Assembly: GCF_001238275.1 (NCBI RefSeq)
Contig: NZ_LGTB01000001.1
Span: forward strand, 124,001-188,000
Reading direction: 5' to 3'
Source of the DNA: Bradyrhizobium viridifuturi
GTDB lineage: Bacteria; Pseudomonadota; Alphaproteobacteria; Rhizobiales; Xanthobacteraceae
DNA: 64,000 nt
Each line of letters begins with the position of its first letter. Position 1 is the first letter of the stretch. Below, one piece after another: positions 61,783 through 64,000 of the stretch. The notes below the pieces were generated by a model that did not search any database, was not told the origin of the DNA, and saw only the letters and a list, made by a program, of their open reading frames with translations. The translations under genes and the position numbers were made by a program.

Positions 61783-63027
61783 ATGTCCACCATCCTCTTC
61801 AAGAATGCCGCGCTGCTCGATCCGCTGCGCTCCGATCTGCTGGAAGGGCACCACGTGCTGGTCGAGGATCGCCTGATCAAGGAGGTGTCGGATCGGCCGA
61901 TCGACGCTTCGGCCGATCGGGTCATTGATCTCAAGGGCAAGACCCTGATGCCCGGCCTGATCGACCTGCACGTGCATGCGGTCGCCGTCGAACTCGACCT
62001 GTCGCAGCAGGCCCGGATGGCCAACGTGCTGGTGACGTTGCGCTCGACCATGCTGTTGCGCGGCATGCTGAAGCGCGGCTTCACCACCGTCCGCGATGCC
62101 GGCGGCGCCGGCTATGCGCTGAAGCAGGCGATCGACACCGGCCTGACCGACGGGCCGCGGCTGTTCGTCTCCGGCCGCGCGCTGAGCCAGACCGGCGGCC
62201 ATGGCGACGGGCGGGCGCGCTCGGACTATCTGGCCGATCCGACCTGCTCCTGCTGCGTGCGCGTCGGCGCGATCGCGCGCGTCGTCGACGGCGTCGATGC
62301 GGTGCGCAAGGCGGTGCGCGAGGAGCTGCAGATGGGCGCCGACCAGATCAAGATCATGGCGTCCGGCGGCGTCGCGTCACCGACCGATCCGATCGGAGCC
62401 TACGGCTATTCCGAGGACGAGATCCGCGCCATCGTCGCCGAGGCGAAGGCGCGGCACACCTATGTGCTGGCTCACGCCTACACCGCGGAGGCGATCGAGC
62501 GCGCGGTCCGCTGCGGCGTGCGCACCATCGAGCACGGCAATCTGGTCGACCTGCCGACCGCGCGGCTGATGGCCGAGAAGGGCGCCTATGTGGTGCCGAC
62601 CCTCGTCACCTATGAGGCGCTGGCGAACGAGGGCGCGAAATACGGCCTGCCCGCGGCGAGCGTCGCCAAGGTCGCCGACGTGCGCGACGCTGGCCTGCGC
62701 TCGCTCGCGATCTACCGCGAGGCCGGCGTCAAGATGGGCTACGGCTCCGATCTGCTCGGACCGTCGCAGCGTTTGCAGAGCGACGAGTTCCGCATCCGTG
62801 CCGAACTGCTCGGCCCGCAGGCGGTGATCGCCAGCGCGACGGTCATTGGCGCCGAGGTGCTCGGCATGGAAGGCAAGCTCGGCCGCATCGCGCCGGAGGC
62901 GTTTGCCGACCTGCTGGTGGTCGAGGGCAATCCGCTGCGCGACGTGGCGTGCCTGCTCGGCCAGGGCGAGCACATCCCGATGGTGATGAAAGCCGGCAAG
63001 GCCGAGGTCGACCGGCTCGGCGGGTAG
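61783..63027 (+). CDS. Metal-dependent amidohydrolase
   Basis: 414 aa. MSTILFKNAALLDPLRSDLL opens the composite beta-sandwich; LMPGLIDLHVHAVAVELDLS has the metal-binding HxH; ADQIKIMASGGVASPTDPIG carries the usual Lys; YVLAHAYTAEAIERAVRCGV and TIEHGNLVDLPTA give the next His ligands; GYGSDLLGPSQR has the catalytic Asp. Similar to prolidase-like/imidazolonepropionase-type hydrolases. AGGAG precedes the ATG. Substrate probably an N-acyl or cyclic amide delivered by the MFS transporter. Confidence 0.9.
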   Translation: MSTILFKNAALLDPLRSDLLEGHHVLVEDRLIKEVSDRPIDASADRVIDLKGKTLMPGLIDLHVHAVAVELDLSQQARMANVLVTLRSTMLLRGMLKRGFTTVRDAGGAGYALKQAIDTGLTDGPRLFVSGRALSQTGGHGDGRARSDYLADPTCSCCVRVGAIARVVDGVDAVRKAVREELQMGADQIKIMASGGVASPTDPIGAYGYSEDEIRAIVAEAKARHTYVLAHAYTAEAIERAVRCGVRTIEHGNLVDLPTARLMAEKGAYVVPTLVTYEALANEGAKYGLPAASVAKVADVRDAGLRSLAIYREAGVKMGYGSDLLGPSQRLQSDEFRIRAELLGPQAVIASATVIGAEVLGMEGKLGRIAPEAFADLLVVEGNPLRDVACLLGQGEHIPMVMKAGKAEVDRLGG

Positions 63028-63070
63028 AGCGTTTTCGGGCGAAGCGGGCCCGGTGGTTGTAGAGCGCGTC
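63028..63070. repeat. Fragment of dispersed repeat
   Basis: AGCGTTTTCGGGCGAAGCGGG is the reverse complement of the CCACTTCGCTCGAAAACGC part of the repeat at 23026-23127, with a few mismatches. Confidence 0.5.
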
Positions 63071-63111
63071 AAGCCGGAGTCTGGCGTCGCGGGTGCGGCA
63101 TCATTCCGTCG

Positions 63112-63564
63112 TCAGCGAATGATTTCGATGGTCGTGTTGGCCCGTCCCTGTGTTTCGATCAGTTGGAAGAGCACCTGTGCGTGGGCTGGGCTCAGCCTGA
63201 CACAGCCGTGGGAGGCGGGTCGGCCAAGGCTGCTGGTCTCGTAGCTCCCATGTATGGCGTAACCGGTATCGTAGAAGATCGAATACGGCATTGGTGTGTA
63301 GTTGTAGAGCCTGGAGTAATGCATCCGCTCGAGAACATACGGCGTGTACGTCCCAACCGGGGTTTGATATCCGGGGCGCGCGGTCGATACCGCCCAGGTG
63401 GCGAAATGGTCACCATCGACGGAGACGTCCATCTGTTGCGCTGAGAGTTGAATGCGGATGGTGACGGCCGCCATCGCGCTGTCGGCGTAGACACAAGACA
63501 GCAGGGCGTAGAGCGCGAAGAGCAATCGAAAGGGTGTCAAGCGTGAGATCCGGTGCCGGGCCAT
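63112..63564 (-). CDS. L,D-transpeptidase (YkuD family)
   Basis: 150 aa exported cross-linking enzyme. Signal region: MARHRISRLTPFRLLFALYA...SAMA. The YkuD core is visible as VDGDHFATWAVSTARPGYQT and GYAIHGSYETSSLGRPASHG, with the catalytic motif HGCVRLSPAHA (Cys nucleophile). The final helix runs to the C-terminus. Start at 63564; it overlaps the upstream small gene by 28 bp. Confidence 0.88.
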   Translation of the reverse strand: MARHRISRLTPFRLLFALYALLSCVYADSAMAAVTIRIQLSAQQMDVSVDGDHFATWAVSTARPGYQTPVGTYTPYVLERMHYSRLYNYTPMPYSIFYDTGYAIHGSYETSSLGRPASHGCVRLSPAHAQVLFQLIETQGRANTTIEIIR

Positions 63565-63767
63565 GCCGCATTGATAACTTGTCTGGCTTGCTGGACCTCG
63601 GCTTCCGCATTTGCAGGCGGCCGCTCGGCGCTGCTTCTGATGCCTGTCGCAAGCGCGATGGCCGCCAGCAATGCCCGTGATGTTTGCCATTTTCTATCGC
63701 CTCGCACGGACGGAACGAGAAGCATGAGGATGCCGAACCCCAGGATCACGAGATATGATTCGTTCAT
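63537..63767 (-). CDS. Small membrane-anchored protein
   Basis: 76 aa: MNESYLVILGFGILMLLVPS (one transmembrane helix), WQTSRALLAAIALATGIRSS, then an Ala/Glu-rich tail. Its 3' end overlaps the L,D-transpeptidase start, so they are co-transcribed. No family recognised. Confidence 0.5.
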   Translation of the reverse strand: MNESYLVILGFGILMLLVPSVRGDRKWQTSRALLAAIALATGIRSSAERPPANAEAEVQQARQVINAAWPGTGSHA

Positions 63768-64000
63768 GGTCAATCTCCGCCTACAGACTAAGGGAAGCGG
63801 ACGGAGGGGAGTTGCGTGAGATCAAACGGAGCTTGCGCAAGCCGATCGGCGCCTGCCGATCGGGGGCTCGCTGATTGATGCAAGTCAATTCTTTCGAGGG
63901 GACGTTGCAGATTGCCGTTGTCGGCGCCTCGAGGCGCTCGCCGCGTTGACGAGTCGGACTGTCCATTGCCTGCGAGGCAGCGCAATCGGCGAGCGATAGA
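63768..64000. other. Right-edge region, no gene seen
   Basis: 233 bp to the window edge. Frames are short and stop-rich or lack convincing composition. It may contain the promoter of the leftward L,D-transpeptidase operon. Confidence 0.4.

Noticed and set aside
63781..63985. Two minus-strand ORFs of 61 and 65 codons at the right edge
   Set aside because: Arg/Pro/Ser-rich composition, no ribosome site, and no signal or motif.

Overview
The window looks like one chromosomal stretch of a Bradyrhizobium-type alphaproteobacterium. The support is very GC-rich coding DNA, typical rhizobial gene families (DUF2336, an Hpt/receiver pair, ECF sigma with an NrsF/OsrA-type anti-sigma, Omp31-like barrel, many small secreted proteins) and dispersed palindromic repeats that I associate with Bradyrhizobium genomes. 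No rRNA or CRISPR array is present; two tRNA genes are (Thr-TGT, Tyr-GTA).

Layout. 1-8.4 kb: core genes (end of hisI, an SLT-domain protein, DUF2336, Hpt, receiver protein, nadK, peptidase S10, an M20 dipeptidase) with palindromic repeats. 8.7-21.1 kb: a metal (probably copper) resistance region in two blocks. Block 1 is a Met-rich exported protein, a YtkA-like protein, CusB and CusA. Block 2 starts at a CsoR-type operator and encodes a His-rich protein, a lipoprotein, a TolC-like channel, a multicopper oxidase, a cupredoxin and a CusF-like protein. Between them lie an ECF sigma factor, a sigma-F-type promoter (GTAACC-N16-CGAA) with its small exported target, and an NrsF-type anti-sigma. 21-37 kb: small secreted, lipoprotein and membrane proteins, an outer-membrane barrel, a hydrolase, a DUF2652-type protein, tRNA-Thr, a NiCoT-type transporter and rlmB.

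37.2-50.8 kb: a 13.6-kb island integrated in the 3' end of tRNA-Tyr. It is bounded by a perfect 57-bp direct repeat and carries a tyrosine recombinase next to attR. Cargo: two Tat-signal proteins, an RHH regulator whose start codon lies inside a 14-bp inverted repeat, a Fic toxin with a small antitoxin-like partner and an intrinsic terminator between them, and a long leftward run of tightly overlapping genes (AlpA-like regulator, tiny ORFs, DUF3631 ATPase, paralogous unknowns, an HTH protein, 31- and 59-codon ORFs and a 514-residue unknown). This looks like a satellite or integrative element and is the most likely place for an undescribed system. 50.9-64 kb: two paralogous acyltransferases, then a regulated catabolic/transport neighbourhood (three LysR regulators, DUF1989 protein, polysaccharide deacetylase-like hydrolase, azoreductase, NCS1 permease, MFS transporter, amidohydrolase) and an L,D-transpeptidase.

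Caution: at least twelve genes, including rlmB, cusA and tolC, are each broken by what looks like one missing base. Every case is a deletion and each is repaired by adding one base. I read these as probable sequencing or assembly errors and annotate the full-length genes, giving the position of each break.
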